Shown one piece after another: positions 1 through 9,218 of a DNA stretch of 64,000 nucleotides. The notes under the pieces are model-generated. The model was not told the DNA's origin, ran no database searches, and was given only the letters and a program-made list of their open reading frames with translations. The stretch is from NCBI GenBank assembly GCA_963841845.1, contig CAWJEG010000007.1, positions 496,001 through 560,000 of the forward strand, read 5' to 3'. The translations under genes were made by a program, and so were the position numbers. Source of the stretch: CAVVGZ01 sp963841845. GTDB lineage: Bacteria > Chloroflexota > Anaerolineae > Anaerolineales > Anaerolineaceae. Within the stretch, counting starts at the first letter, position 1; every line of letters starts with the position of its first letter.

Positions 1-1071
1 ATAACCGTCCTTGTCCTCTTCATCGCTGCCTTAGCCCAGGGCCTGGCGATGGCAAACAAGGAGTATTTATCCAAGGTGGATGGGGATTTGATTGTCTTCG
101 ATGAAAACGCAGACCTGATGGCTAGCTCAAGCCTGATAAGAAGATCCAACCTCAACGATATCATGCGTGTTGAGGGAGTAGCCGATGCCGGCTCGGTCGG
201 TTTCGGTTCAGGAAAGATCTTACTCAGAAACTCCGGTGAATTGATGGATGTTTCCCTGATTGGCGTAGATCCTAATAAACCGGGTGCCCCTCCGGTTCTG
301 GAAGGGCAATCCTTCAGCAATAACCGCAGTTCGGAAGTGATCATAGACGCCAATGTTGCAGAGGATTCCGGGCTTCAAGTTGGCGATCAAGTCACAATTG
401 TAACCATCCGCAATGACGAAGAAACCTATAATACCTTACCAGTAGTGGGTATCACTGACGGGCAGCAGTATCTCTACGCCGGATCGATCTTCCTGACCAA
501 TAATACCTGGGAGGAAATTCGCTCAACCGGGTCGGCGAACACCGGATTAACCGAGCTGACTTCCAACGTAGTGATCGTTAAAGCGGAAAATCCGGATGCG
601 GCTGAACTCGTTGCCCGGCAGATAGAGGCTCAGGTTTCGGGAACTGATGTGGTTGATATCGATACAGCGATTGAAGCCTTGCCAGGGTACTCCGCCCAAC
701 AGTCAACTTTAAATACCCAGCAGGCTTTTACCTTATTAATCGGCATTCTTGTAATCGGCGGATTTTTCCAGATCCAGATGCTTCAAAAAATTCCCCAAAT
801 TGGGGTTTTAAAAGCAATTGGAACGACAAATGCCGTTGTTGCCCATACAGTCGTGCTCCAAATAATTCTCATAACAACTTTTGGAGTCTTTATTGGCGCA
901 GTGATTACCTTTCTTCTCGCCACATTTTTACCTGCCGGTATTCCGATCCTCTTCAGTGGACCATCCGTACTTTTAGCAGTCATATCACTGTTGTTGATTG
1001 GTCCAATTGGCGGTCTGGTTTCAGTCCGGCTGGCAATCTCTGTAGAACCATTAATTGCCTTGCGTTTATAG
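1..1071 (+). CDS. ABC transporter permease, FtsX/MacB type, 5'-truncated by the window edge
   Basis: The frame is open from base 1, so the start lies outside the window and about 356 codons are visible. The first visible residues are the end of a membrane helix, followed by a roughly 220-residue extracytoplasmic domain and then three C-terminal membrane helices. The first of these ends in the sequence IGVLKAIG, which is typical of the FtsX domain. Such permeases pair with a LolD/MacB-type ATPase to move lipids, peptides or drugs by a mechanotransmission cycle. The ATPase gene follows after 13 bp, so the two form an operon. The substrate cannot be told. DevC-like heterocyst exporters are the nearest named relatives I can suggest, by inference only. 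Confidence 0.85.
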   Translation: MTVLVLFIAALAQGLAMANKEYLSKVDGDLIVFDENADLMASSSLIRRSNLNDIMRVEGVADAGSVGFGSGKILLRNSGELMDVSLIGVDPNKPGAPPVLEGQSFSNNRSSEVIIDANVAEDSGLQVGDQVTIVTIRNDEETYNTLPVVGITDGQQYLYAGSIFLTNNTWEEIRSTGSANTGLTELTSNVVIVKAENPDAAELVARQIEAQVSGTDVVDIDTAIEALPGYSAQQSTLNTQQAFTLLIGILVIGGFFQIQMLQKIPQIGVLKAIGTTNAVVAHTVVLQIILITTFGVFIGAVITFLLATFLPAGIPILFSGPSVLLAVISLLLIGPIGGLVSVRLAISVEPLIALRL

Positions 1072-1084
1072 ACAGAAGGATTTT

Positions 1085-1810
1085 ATGGAAAAAAATATTG
1101 TAATAGAAACCAGTAATTTGTCCAAGATATTTAAAAGCGGCAGCCAGTCTATAAAGGCAGTTGATCAGGCTTCTGTTGAAATTCATGCTGGTGAATTTGT
1201 TGCCCTGGTTGGACCAAGTGGCTCTGGAAAAACGACCATGCTTGCCATGCTGGCTGCATTGCTTACTCCCAGTGAAGGCCAGGTGTTGATAAACGGGCAG
1301 GATCTGGCGGAGATGTCTGACAAGGAGAGGGTTTATTTCCGCGGCAAGGAAATTGGGTTTGCATTCCAGGCAAATAACCTCATCCCTTTTCTAACTGTAC
1401 TGGAAAATGTTGACCTGATGCTGAGGATAAACAATAATTACAACAAGGAAACCCGTCAGGATGCCATTGAACTGCTTACCCGGCTGGGCCTTGGGGATAG
1501 GCTGTACAGCCTTCCCCGTCAGCTTTCCGGTGGCCAGCGCCAGCGCGCATCCATCGCCCGCACTTTAATCCATAAACCAAGTGTGGTGCTCGCAGATGAA
1601 CCTACCGCCAACCTGGATACTGAGCGCGCCTATCAAGTGGTGGAAATTTATGCAGACCTGATTCACGAACAGAACAAGGCTGGCATAATGGTCACCCACG
1701 ATTTACGCATGTGCCGGTATGTGGATAAGATCATTCAGATCGAAGATGGAAAAATAACCAGTATTCTCAGTAATCAATCGGAAATTGATGATTTAATTGC
1801 CTGTCATTAG
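1085..1810 (+). CDS. ABC transporter ATP-binding protein, LolD/MacB type
   Basis: This 241-residue protein is a complete nucleotide-binding domain. It has Walker A GPSGSGKT near residue 43, the signature LSGGQRQRA near 148, Walker B VVLADEPTANLD near 168 and the switch His in MVTHD near 203. The ATG at 1085 is chosen over an in-frame start at 1055 because AGAAGGA lies 6-12 bases before it and the longer form would overlap the permease. It powers the permease encoded just upstream. An intrinsic terminator follows, so the operon ends here. Confidence 0.92.
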   Translation: MEKNIVIETSNLSKIFKSGSQSIKAVDQASVEIHAGEFVALVGPSGSGKTTMLAMLAALLTPSEGQVLINGQDLAEMSDKERVYFRGKEIGFAFQANNLIPFLTVLENVDLMLRINNNYNKETRQDAIELLTRLGLGDRLYSLPRQLSGGQRQRASIARTLIHKPSVVLADEPTANLDTERAYQVVEIYADLIHEQNKAGIMVTHDLRMCRYVDKIIQIEDGKITSILSNQSEIDDLIACH

Positions 1811-1842
1811 CTTCTTTTGTTAGACCCGGGGAAAATACCCTG

Positions 1843-1868
1843 CCAGGTTTAACCACCTGGTTTTTTTT
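1843..1868 (+). terminator. Rho-independent terminator after the ABC exporter operon
   Basis: A perfect 6-bp stem, CCAGGT paired with ACCTGG, has a 6-base loop and is followed directly by eight T residues. It lies 33 bp after the stop of the ATPase gene. Confidence 0.85.
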
Positions 1869-2017
1869 ATTGTCAATTTCTCTGCCTTATCACCTTAGGC
1901 TCATTCCTTTCCATAATTGCCTCAGTCTCATCGATGAGACAGGCTGCTTTATACCGATAATATTAAAAACAGAAAACTTGTCTCCGGGTTTATGCTCACC
2001 TGGTTTATGATAATTGC

Positions 2018-2046
2018 TTGACAAGACGGTTCCGTGTCAGTAATAT
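2018..2046 (+). promoter_or_regulatory. Sigma-70-type promoter for the MFS transporter
   Basis: A perfect -35 box TTGACA (2018-2023) is separated by exactly 17 bp from the -10 box TAATAT (2041-2046). The predicted start of transcription is near 2053, giving a leader of about 65 bases before the ATG at 2120. Confidence 0.7.
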
Positions 2047-2119
2047 GCTCTCATAACATTCAACAAATAGGCGGTCAAGAATCTTCGCCAATTAATGGAA
2101 ATGTCCCTCAGGGCGCATC

Positions 2120-3313
2120 ATGCAAATAGTTCGTCAAAAAATTCATCCCGGTTTGCGGGGAGCCGTATTCTACGCCAGTTATTGGGGCGTGTTTGGGCTT
2201 GTGGAACCCTTTATGAATGTTTACTTCATGCAATTGGGTTTAACCAACACCCAGATCGGGTTGCTTTCATCTTTATCCCCCCTGGCAATACTGACCGTCG
2301 CCCCATTTATTGCCAATTACGCCGACCGCCGCCGTAAAAGAACAATTACCCTGGCAATAGCCATCCTGGGTGTATCCATATCCCTGCTCCTGCTCCAATT
2401 CCCAAAAGATTTTAAGACTTTGCTGCCATTCATGGCCCTCTATGCATTGTTCCTCTCCCCAAACAATTCAATTTCAGACGGGTTGCTGGCCCGCATGGCC
2501 TATAACTACCGTCTTGATTATGGCAAGATGCGCTTATGGGGATCAGTCGCCTTTGCCATAACCGCAATTGGTATGGGAGCGGTTTACCAGCAAATCGGCT
2601 ATGGGTCCATTTTTCTCATCGGTGGTTTATTGATCCTTCCGGTAATAATTGTGTCTTTGCTACTGGAGGAACCTGAAAACGATACCAGCCTTACAGGGCC
2701 AAAAAGATCTTTAGGCAAGGTTGATTGGGGATTGGTATTCATGGTGGCAGCCACCTTTCTAATCGGGGCTGCACAATTCCTATCTTACATCTTCAGGGGA
2801 ATTTACATGGACAGCCTTGGCGGCGGGGAATTTTTAATCGGGCTGGCAGTCGGAGTGTCCGCCCTGACTGAGTTTCCGACCATGCAGTACGCCAGCAAGA
2901 TCATGCGCAAACTTAAAGGAACCACTACTTTGCTGGTATCTTATGCGCTATTATCAGCCGGTATCATGGGATTTGCTTTTACTGACGAACCCTGGGTGTT
3001 GGTTGGCATGTCAGCAATAAAAGGATTAGGGTTCGGTTTATTCGCCGTCGCCACCGTGGTGATCATTGATAGACATGCCCCCGCAGATAAGGTGGCAACC
3101 TATCAGAGTATTACCTATGCCATGGCATGGGGACTGGCGCCATTAATTAGTGGTGTCTTTGGAGGGAGCCTCTACGACATGTATGGGGGAAAAACTGTTT
3201 TCCTGGTTGCCGGGATATTACCCATTCTGGCTGGGATTGTATTGACCCCCACTTATTATTTCTGGAGTTCATCCCGTCAAGGAAAACCAGGTAATATTAA
3301 CCCTCCCGGGTAA
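2120..3313 (+). CDS. Major facilitator superfamily transporter (MFS_1_like / LacY-like)
   Basis: The 397-residue protein has about twelve hydrophobic segments in two six-helix halves. After helix 2 it carries a basic cytoplasmic loop, ADRRRKRT, the place of the MFS motif A. The early segment, with a helix ending in NVYFMQLGLTNTQIG, resembles the MFS_1_like group that includes sugar and nucleoside symporters. It is monocistronic, with its own promoter at 2018-2046 and an AGGG sequence 8-12 bases before the ATG. The substrate cannot be read from the sequence. Confidence 0.85.
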   Translation: MQIVRQKIHPGLRGAVFYASYWGVFGLVEPFMNVYFMQLGLTNTQIGLLSSLSPLAILTVAPFIANYADRRRKRTITLAIAILGVSISLLLLQFPKDFKTLLPFMALYALFLSPNNSISDGLLARMAYNYRLDYGKMRLWGSVAFAITAIGMGAVYQQIGYGSIFLIGGLLILPVIIVSLLLEEPENDTSLTGPKRSLGKVDWGLVFMVAATFLIGAAQFLSYIFRGIYMDSLGGGEFLIGLAVGVSALTEFPTMQYASKIMRKLKGTTTLLVSYALLSAGIMGFAFTDEPWVLVGMSAIKGLGFGLFAVATVVIIDRHAPADKVATYQSITYAMAWGLAPLISGVFGGSLYDMYGGKTVFLVAGILPILAGIVLTPTYYFWSSSRQGKPGNINPPG

Positions 3314-3368
3314 TTTATTCATTTTCTTGGAGCGAAGAAAATTATTTAAAATATAGAATGAGGAACCA

Positions 3369-3941
3369 TTGAAGAATATCTGTGTTTTTTGTGGATCAAA
3401 CCGTGGTAAAAATTCTGAAAATCTAAATGCTGCCAGGAACCTTGGAAAAGTGCTGGTTCAACGCAACCTTACCCTGGTTTATGGCGGTGGAAATGTCGGG
3501 ATGATGGGTGCTCTCGCTGACAGCGTCCTTGAATTCGGTGGAAAAGTTACTGGTGCAATTACAAAATCCCTGGTAGACCTGGAAGTTGCCCATCATAACC
3601 TGTCCGAATTAATCGTTGTTGAGACCATGCATGAGCGCAAATCCATTATGGCAGATCTGGCTGATGCCTTTATTGCCTTGCCAGGCGGGTTTGGCACTTT
3701 GGAGGAAATATTTGAAGTACTTACTTGGGGGCAGTTAGGAATTCACCGGAAACCCTGCGGCTTGATTAACGTCAACCATTATTTTGATTCCTTAATCGGT
3801 TTTCTTGAAAATGGCGTAAGGGAAAAATTTATCACCCCTCAGCATTTATCGATGCTGATGGTTGAAGAAAATCCGGAAATTCTGCTCGATAGATTTATAA
3901 CCTACCTGCCGCCAACTGTAAGTAAGCTGCTGGAGAGGTAA
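3369..3941 (+). CDS. LOG family protein (putative cytokinin riboside 5'-monophosphate phosphoribohydrolase)
   Basis: This 190-residue protein has the Rossmann-type LOG fold. The nucleotide-binding motif GGGNVGMMG is near residues 39-47 and the family signature PGGFGTLEEI near 99-108. LOG enzymes remove ribose 5-phosphate from nucleoside 5'-monophosphates, and many bacterial members are mis-named lysine decarboxylases. Whether this one acts on cytokinin nucleotides or AMP cannot be decided. The start is TTG at 3369, with GAGGAACC 3-9 bases upstream. It follows the MFS gene after 55 bp and may be cotranscribed with it. Confidence 0.9.
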   Translation: MKNICVFCGSNRGKNSENLNAARNLGKVLVQRNLTLVYGGGNVGMMGALADSVLEFGGKVTGAITKSLVDLEVAHHNLSELIVVETMHERKSIMADLADAFIALPGGFGTLEEIFEVLTWGQLGIHRKPCGLINVNHYFDSLIGFLENGVREKFITPQHLSMLMVEENPEILLDRFITYLPPTVSKLLER

Positions 3942-4034
3942 TAAGTGTTTCCCGGCTCTTAGAATGTGGGTGTTTTTTACTTAGGCTCCTGTCCGCATAG
4001 TCCGACCGAACTGTCATTTCCTGGGGTTGTGGTT

Positions 4035-4442
4035 TTAGGTTTGTATTTCTTCCCTGGAAACAAACTTAAGCGAGAGGGAATTAATACAATAACGCAGTCC
4101 TGTTGGTTGGGGTCCATCTTCAAATACATGCCCCAGGTGAGCGTTACATCTGCTGCATAACACTTCAGTGCGCATCATCATAAGGCTGATGTCCCGCCGG
4201 GATTCTATGTTTTCATTCTGGTATGGTTGGTAAAAACTGGGCCAGCCAGAGCCGGAATGATATTTTGTCTCTGAATCAAACAAAGGTAATCCACAGCATA
4301 CACAGGTATAGACGCCATTACCCTTAAATTCGTAGTATTCGCCGCTGAATGGTCTTTCGGTTCCTTTCTTTCGGGTGACGTAAAAAGCTTCCTTGCTCAG
4401 CAGCTTCTTCCATTCCTCATCTGGTTTAACGATTTTTTCCAT
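4035..4442 (-). CDS. msrB: Peptide-methionine (R)-S-oxide reductase MsrB
   Basis: MsrB reduces the R epimer of methionine sulfoxide in proteins, in the cytosol, and is recycled by thioredoxin. The protein shows two zinc Cys pairs (CVCC and CSRC), the SGSGWPSF motif and the catalytic RYCINS segment. It ends soon after, as usual for a 135-residue MsrB. The ATG at 4442 is preferred because AAGGA lies 5 bases before it. An in-frame start at 4496 would only add a poorly conserved, charged extension. No MsrA is visible in the window. The extracytoplasmic MsrPQ system lies at 54.8-56.5 kb. Confidence 0.93.
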   Translation of the reverse strand: MEKIVKPDEEWKKLLSKEAFYVTRKKGTERPFSGEYYEFKGNGVYTCVCCGLPLFDSETKYHSGSGWPSFYQPYQNENIESRRDISLMMMRTEVLCSRCNAHLGHVFEDGPQPTGLRYCINSLSLKFVSREEIQT

Positions 4443-4748
4443 TTTTTCCTTGATCTTCCTGCCTGTATTAATTTGGCTGATCACTTCCGGGTACATACTC
4501 CAATCGCAATCCCTTATACCAATTTATTCACCGGCAATAGTTTTTTAAAATGCAGAAATTTCCTGCTCATATTACTTACAAATTTAATTGTAGCCTGTCT
4601 TCATATAGGATGGACGATTTGTACATCCTTAAAATTACCTTTTGTTTCTTATCTTGACCAGCTTCTATATCAATCTGGAAGGGAAGAAAATTTAATAGAA
4701 TGCCATTTAAAAATGCTAAAATGAAATAACAGGTAAAAGGAATTTAGC
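4443..4748. other. 306-bp divergent intergenic region between msrB and the PCMT gene
   Basis: An AT-rich region from which msrB and the PCMT gene run apart. A plausible but weak -10 box (TAAAAT) for the PCMT gene lies near 4715, but I see no matching -35. A 17-base stretch at 4506-4522 matches 15 of 17 bases of one upstream of msrP (54578-54594). An 83-codon open frame across this region has no family features and is treated as chance. Confidence 0.4.
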
Positions 4749-5528
4749 ATGATTAAGTCCCGGATTTTCAATTGGAAGGCTGCAGCAGTACTGGCAGGAA
4801 TCCTCCTGGTAATTATTGGACTGATTCTATACCTCCCCAAAATACTCTCCGCACAATCTTCATCCGCTGCTCAAATCGGATCCGAACCATTCACAGAAGA
4901 CAGGATGCAGATGGTCGAAGAAACGATCATCTCCAGGGGTGTAAGCAACCGGCAGGTAATTGCCGCTATGCAGAATGTGCCCCGGCATATGTTTGTCCCG
5001 GAAGCCTACCTGGACCAGGCTTATGCAGACCATCCTTTGCCTATTGGTTATGGACAGACAATTTCCCAGCCATTTATCGTTGCCATGATGACCGAATTGC
5101 TGGATTTAGAAAAAGGAGGGCGTGTCCTTGAGATTGGAACCGGTTCGGGATATCAGGCTGCCGTGCTGGCAGAGCTGGGAGGCATCGAAATCTTCACCAT
5201 GGAAATTGTACCGGACCTTGCCCGGCAGGCAGCCGAAAGGCTGGCAGGACTCGGTTACAATGAGATCCATTCCAGACAGGGGGACGGCTACTATGGATGG
5301 GAGGAATTTGCCCCATTTGATGCCATCATTGTTACTGCAGCCCCGGACCACCTGCCATTGCCATTAGTCCACCAGCTTAAAGAGGGCGGACGTTTGGTAA
5401 TACCAATTGGTCCACAGGGTGGTTATCAGACTCTTTGGCTGTTCATCAAGCAGGGAAATGAGGTGGTTGCCTATAACAAAGGCGGTGTTCTTTTCGTACC
5501 TCTCGTCAGCGGAGAAGGCACTGATTAG
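4749..5528 (+). CDS. pcm: Protein-L-isoaspartate O-methyltransferase, membrane-anchored
   Basis: The C-terminal 200 residues are a classic PCMT. They contain YGQTISQPFIVA, the SAM-binding motif VLEIGTGSGYQ near residue 125, and the later motifs with FDAIIVTAA. The enzyme methylates L-isoaspartyl residues so that damaged proteins can be repaired. Unlike the usual cytosolic form of 210-220 residues, this 259-residue protein starts with one hydrophobic helix (about residues 12-31) and a Ser/Ala-rich linker. That suggests a membrane-anchored or exported protein. SAM supply outside the cell would be a problem, so orientation is open. Its stop codon overlaps that of the convergent gene. Confidence 0.88.
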   Translation: MIKSRIFNWKAAAVLAGILLVIIGLILYLPKILSAQSSSAAQIGSEPFTEDRMQMVEETIISRGVSNRQVIAAMQNVPRHMFVPEAYLDQAYADHPLPIGYGQTISQPFIVAMMTELLDLEKGGRVLEIGTGSGYQAAVLAELGGIEIFTMEIVPDLARQAAERLAGLGYNEIHSRQGDGYYGWEEFAPFDAIIVTAAPDHLPLPLVHQLKEGGRLVIPIGPQGGYQTLWLFIKQGNEVVAYNKGGVLFVPLVSGEGTD

Positions 5529-7957
5529 AAGTTTTTCAGGCGTCCAATTGTCCCCAAAGCAGCCAGATAACAAACTGCCCCAATGCTGAGCACCCAATTA
5601 AATCCGAAGGAAAGCGCAATCAACGCAGCCAGGACAGATGAGATCACAGATGCTGCACCATTTACCCCCCATACCCAGGGAATGAGTTGTGGAACACTTT
5701 TCTCAAGATAGGTCAGACCGCTTGGAAATGGCACTCCCATGAAAAACCCGAGTGGGGCAATCAGCAGAATGGTTAAAGTAAGACGCCAGGCCGGGGATAA
5801 ACCCAGGGTATGCTGGAATAATACCGGTATGAGAAAATTCATCGACAAAGCCATGCCGGCCAGCAGACCCAGAACCCACCCGCTGGAATATTTTCTGCAA
5901 AAATAGCTGCCTGTTCCAGAGAAAAATAGAATCGCAAACAAAACTGCTGTGATGGAATACGCCGGGTACCCAAGGTACAGGATAAATCGTTGGATCAAAG
6001 AAATTTCAACCATTAAAAATGCCAACCCAATCAGGCCAAAGTAAAGCAGCGAATCCAGCCAGACCTTCCTGGGAGCTCTGGACTCCCCCCTCCGTTTAAT
6101 AACCACCAGGGGCAGCAGGATGATGATAAAAGCAATCCCCACGGTTATAACAAGTAATAGAATCAATATAAAATACCCCGCCCCGCCAAAAGGCTGCCAG
6201 GTTTTACCAATTTCAGCCAGAATCCGCTGCGCCTGTGACCACTTAAAAAAATGTCCAAAAAAGGGATGGGAATCACGGGGAGGGTTTACATCATATTCAT
6301 AATCGGCGTACCAGTCTGCACGGGATTTTGCCGAAAGCAGACCGGTAAAAGCCTGATAGTAAACTGGTTCCGGCAGGATATTGAAGTGGTTTAATTCCTG
6401 GGGGGATATGTCCGGGGCAAAAACCATATCGTAAGCCCGGCTGCTCGTAAATTGGCGCACCTGGTCCAGTTCATCCTTGGTAAATGGCTCTTTCTTAATG
6501 ATCAGGGTTCCCAGGTTATAGCCCCGGTACGCCACAATAGTCTGCTGTGGATCCAAACCGGATTCTTCCAGGGCTGTTACAGCCAGGGCGAAAGACCGCA
6601 GCCATTCGCTGGGTGGCAACTGCAGCCAGCGCTGAACCAGCAGCATTCCATCCGGTTTCAATACAGCCAGCGCATCACGAAAGGATTCAACCGTGTAGCG
6701 GTAATCTTCCGCCAGGCTGTAGGCTCCCGAGTTGACCGGGTGATATCCATTGATTAACGAAAGTACTACCACATCAAAGGCCGCCTTGGAACGGCGGGTG
6801 TAACTTCGTCCAATCTCCTGAAAAACCCTGACTTTCGGGTGTTTGTATATCTGCGCTGCGTTTTCAATCACCAGGGGATTTGGTTCTACGGCCGTGATCA
6901 TATTTGCTCCCTGGGATAAACCGATAAGAATATCCAGGCCCCCGCGCCCTTCCAAAATTAACGTATCGGCTTCCGGACGCAGCTTGTAAACCAGCGATCC
7001 AGGCAGGAAATCAGTATATCCGCTTCCCGATTGATCCAAAACGACCGGGTTCAAGTCATCTGCGTCCATCAGCAGCCCGTTTTGGGCAGGCAGCATCCCT
7101 GTGTAGCGGTAACTCAACCCCGGAAGGGAGCGTATCCCTTTACTTTGGATGAGATCCACCCGGGAAAATGCATTCCAGCGCGTGTTAACGATTTCTGCCC
7201 CGGGGTACTGAAGTGCATACGTTATCCCTTTATAGGGAGAGATGCGTAATTCCATGGCAGGATGACCGTTACCTACGCTTATCCGCTGGATAATGTCGGT
7301 TAGGTTCAATATCAAAACAGGGCAGGCGAGGCAAAAGAACAATCCAGTTCCAAGCATTCCAACCCTTTTATGAAAAAGCCCCGGGGATGCAATCAAGGCA
7401 GAGAGTAAAACGATCGCACAGCTGAATGAAACAACACCTTCTCCTCCCAGAAACGATGGGACAAGCAGGGCAAGGATGCAGCCTGCCGCAGACCCAATCA
7501 GGTTTACTGCATAGGTGGTTCCTGCTTGTGAAGGCTTTCCGGATAGAAGGGCTCCAACAGCAAGACCGCTAAAAAAGAAAGGGGTAGCCAGGGCAGTGTA
7601 GTGCAGCAGCAGGATAAACACCTGCCGGAAATCCCAGGCAATGCTGAAAGAATCAAATGGTATAAAGTTGATCAGCAGGTAGGATAGCAGCATGCTGACA
7701 GCTGTACCTAATCCGGACCATGCCAGGATGAAGAGGGAAGGCAGAAAAGTCAATTTGGGATAAATAGAGAGGGCTGTGCCGCTGGCGCCAAAACCAAGTA
7801 AGGCCAGGCTGACAATCATGAATGCGAAGTGATAAAACTGAGCCACTGAAAACAACCGCGTCAGATTTATCTCAAATAGCAGAGTTGCTGAAGAGAGTAA
7901 AAACAGACTTACCCTTACAAGGATAACACCAGCTGGGGTTTCATCCGAATCCAACAC
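5525..7957 (-). CDS. Polytopic membrane protein with spermidine-synthase-like methyltransferase domain
   Basis: The 810-residue protein has an N-terminal block of about seven hydrophobic helices (to about 225), a central soluble Rossmann domain and a C-terminal block of about six helices (from about 580). The central domain has LILEGRGGLDILI, a modified SAM-site glycine loop, then AVEPNPLVIENA as in spermidine-synthase-like proteins. These large 'fused spermidine synthase' proteins are widespread but mostly uncharacterised. The glycine loop departs from the usual GGGDG, so aminopropyl transfer should not be assumed. It starts at GTG 7957, behind AGGAGG. The gene is convergent with pcm and overlaps its stop by 4 bp. 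Confidence 0.75.
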   Translation of the reverse strand: MLDSDETPAGVILVRVSLFLLSSATLLFEINLTRLFSVAQFYHFAFMIVSLALLGFGASGTALSIYPKLTFLPSLFILAWSGLGTAVSMLLSYLLINFIPFDSFSIAWDFRQVFILLLHYTALATPFFFSGLAVGALLSGKPSQAGTTYAVNLIGSAAGCILALLVPSFLGGEGVVSFSCAIVLLSALIASPGLFHKRVGMLGTGLFFCLACPVLILNLTDIIQRISVGNGHPAMELRISPYKGITYALQYPGAEIVNTRWNAFSRVDLIQSKGIRSLPGLSYRYTGMLPAQNGLLMDADDLNPVVLDQSGSGYTDFLPGSLVYKLRPEADTLILEGRGGLDILIGLSQGANMITAVEPNPLVIENAAQIYKHPKVRVFQEIGRSYTRRSKAAFDVVVLSLINGYHPVNSGAYSLAEDYRYTVESFRDALAVLKPDGMLLVQRWLQLPPSEWLRSFALAVTALEESGLDPQQTIVAYRGYNLGTLIIKKEPFTKDELDQVRQFTSSRAYDMVFAPDISPQELNHFNILPEPVYYQAFTGLLSAKSRADWYADYEYDVNPPRDSHPFFGHFFKWSQAQRILAEIGKTWQPFGGAGYFILILLLVITVGIAFIIILLPLVVIKRRGESRAPRKVWLDSLLYFGLIGLAFLMVEISLIQRFILYLGYPAYSITAVLFAILFFSGTGSYFCRKYSSGWVLGLLAGMALSMNFLIPVLFQHTLGLSPAWRLTLTILLIAPLGFFMGVPFPSGLTYLEKSVPQLIPWVWGVNGAASVISSVLAALIALSFGFNWVLSIGAVCYLAALGTIGRLKNF

Positions 7958-8095
7958 CTAACCCTCCTGATGTGCATAATCATGTATAACATGTCTGCAT
8001 TGTAAAAACAAGCACATCCTTTTGACGATCAACCCCTTTACCAGATTTTCTTTTATAATGGATATCGCTTCAGAATCCAAAAAACAGGGTGAAAA

Positions 8096-9173
8096 ATGAG
8101 TAAAATCGCAATTGTCGGGGCGGGTATGATGGGTACTGCCACATCCTATCCCCTTTCAGATAATGGGCATGATATACGCCTGGTGGGAACCCACCTGGAT
8201 AGTGAGATAATCAGGAGCTGCCAGGAAAAGCAGTATCATCCCCGCCTGCGTCGTTACCTCCCAATCAGGAGTGAAACCCTATTTTATTGACCAAATTGAG
8301 GAAGCCCTCGATGGTGTTGAAATCATCGTGTCCGGGGTAAATTCCCACGGGGTCCACTGGATCGGGCAAACCCTTGCTCCCCACTTGAAGACCGGCCAGA
8401 TTATTATTGCCGTCACCAAAGGATTGGAGGCTGCTCCTGACGGACATCTCCTGCTATTAACCGATGTGCTGGCAAATGAGCTTCCCCAATCAACCCGGAA
8501 ACAGGTTCATATGGCTGCCATTGGTGGTCCTTGCATAGCTGGTGAACTTGCTGGCAGGCGGGAAACGGTAGTAATATTTGGATCAGCCAATTCTGAGTGC
8601 CTGGATATACTCGTCAGCGCTTTTCGCACCCCATACTACCACATCTGGAAGACAAATGACATCACTGGATTGGAGATATGTGTTGCTCTCAAAAATGCAT
8701 ATACACTTGGTGTAGGTTATGCCGCCGGAGCGCTGGAGAAACAGGGCGGATTGGATTTGGCTGGAGCCCATATGTATAACCTGGAAGCAGCCGCTTTTGC
8801 CCAGGGTTGCCTGGAAATGGAGCATCTCACTCGCCTCATGGGCGGGACCAGCGCATTTGCCTATGGTCCTCCTGGAGCAGGAGATTATTATGTGACTACT
8901 CAGGGGGGTAGATCGGTTGAACTTGGCAAACTATTGGGAAAAGGGCACACCTACCAGGAAGCACGCCAGATCATGGCAGGTGAAACTCTTGAGGCAGCAG
9001 CAATTGTCCAGCAGATGGGTAAAGCCATCCCGGCCATGACTGCCAATGGCATTATCTCAGAAACAGATTTCCCGCTTATGCGTTATCTTGTGCGCCTTGT
9101 AGTGGATAATGAACACCTCGAAATACCCCTGGATACGTTCTATAATTACCTGAATCCAGTTATATGGCAGTGA
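8096..9173 (+). pseudogene. gpsA: NAD(P)-dependent glycerol-3-phosphate dehydrogenase-like gene, frameshifted
   Basis: Two overlapping frames together make one GpsA-like protein of about 358 residues. Frame one (8096-8290) carries the dinucleotide loop GAGMMGTA and ends in RRYLP. Frame two (8271-9173) resumes with GVKPYFIDQIEEALDG and continues through the LKNAYTLGVGYAAG segment and GAGDYYVTTQGG to the C terminus. One extra base within CTCCCAATC at 8258-8266 explains the break: removing one A restores RYLPSGVKPYF. GpsA makes sn-glycerol 3-phosphate from dihydroxyacetone phosphate for phospholipids. The rest of the frame is undamaged, which favours a recent mutation or a sequencing error over an old pseudogene. 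AGGGTGAAAA precedes the ATG. Confidence 0.8.
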
Positions 9174-9218
9174 TGACGCTCATTCTATATCATGCGATAG
9201 ATCTCTGATGGGAGTGGC

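Larger units (their letters stand above)
1811..2119 (+). other. 309-bp intergenic region between the ABC operon and the MFS gene
   Basis: It holds the intrinsic terminator at 1843-1868 and a strong promoter-like pair at 2018-2046. Nothing else convincing was seen in the remaining AT-rich sequence. Confidence 0.6.

Noticed and set aside
783..983. Antisense open frame within the ABC permease gene
   Set aside because: It is a shadow of the real permease frame without any independent evidence.
4473..4724. 83-codon open frame on the plus strand upstream of the PCMT gene
   Set aside because: It overlaps the msrB upstream region, has no family features or ribosome site, and looks like a chance frame.
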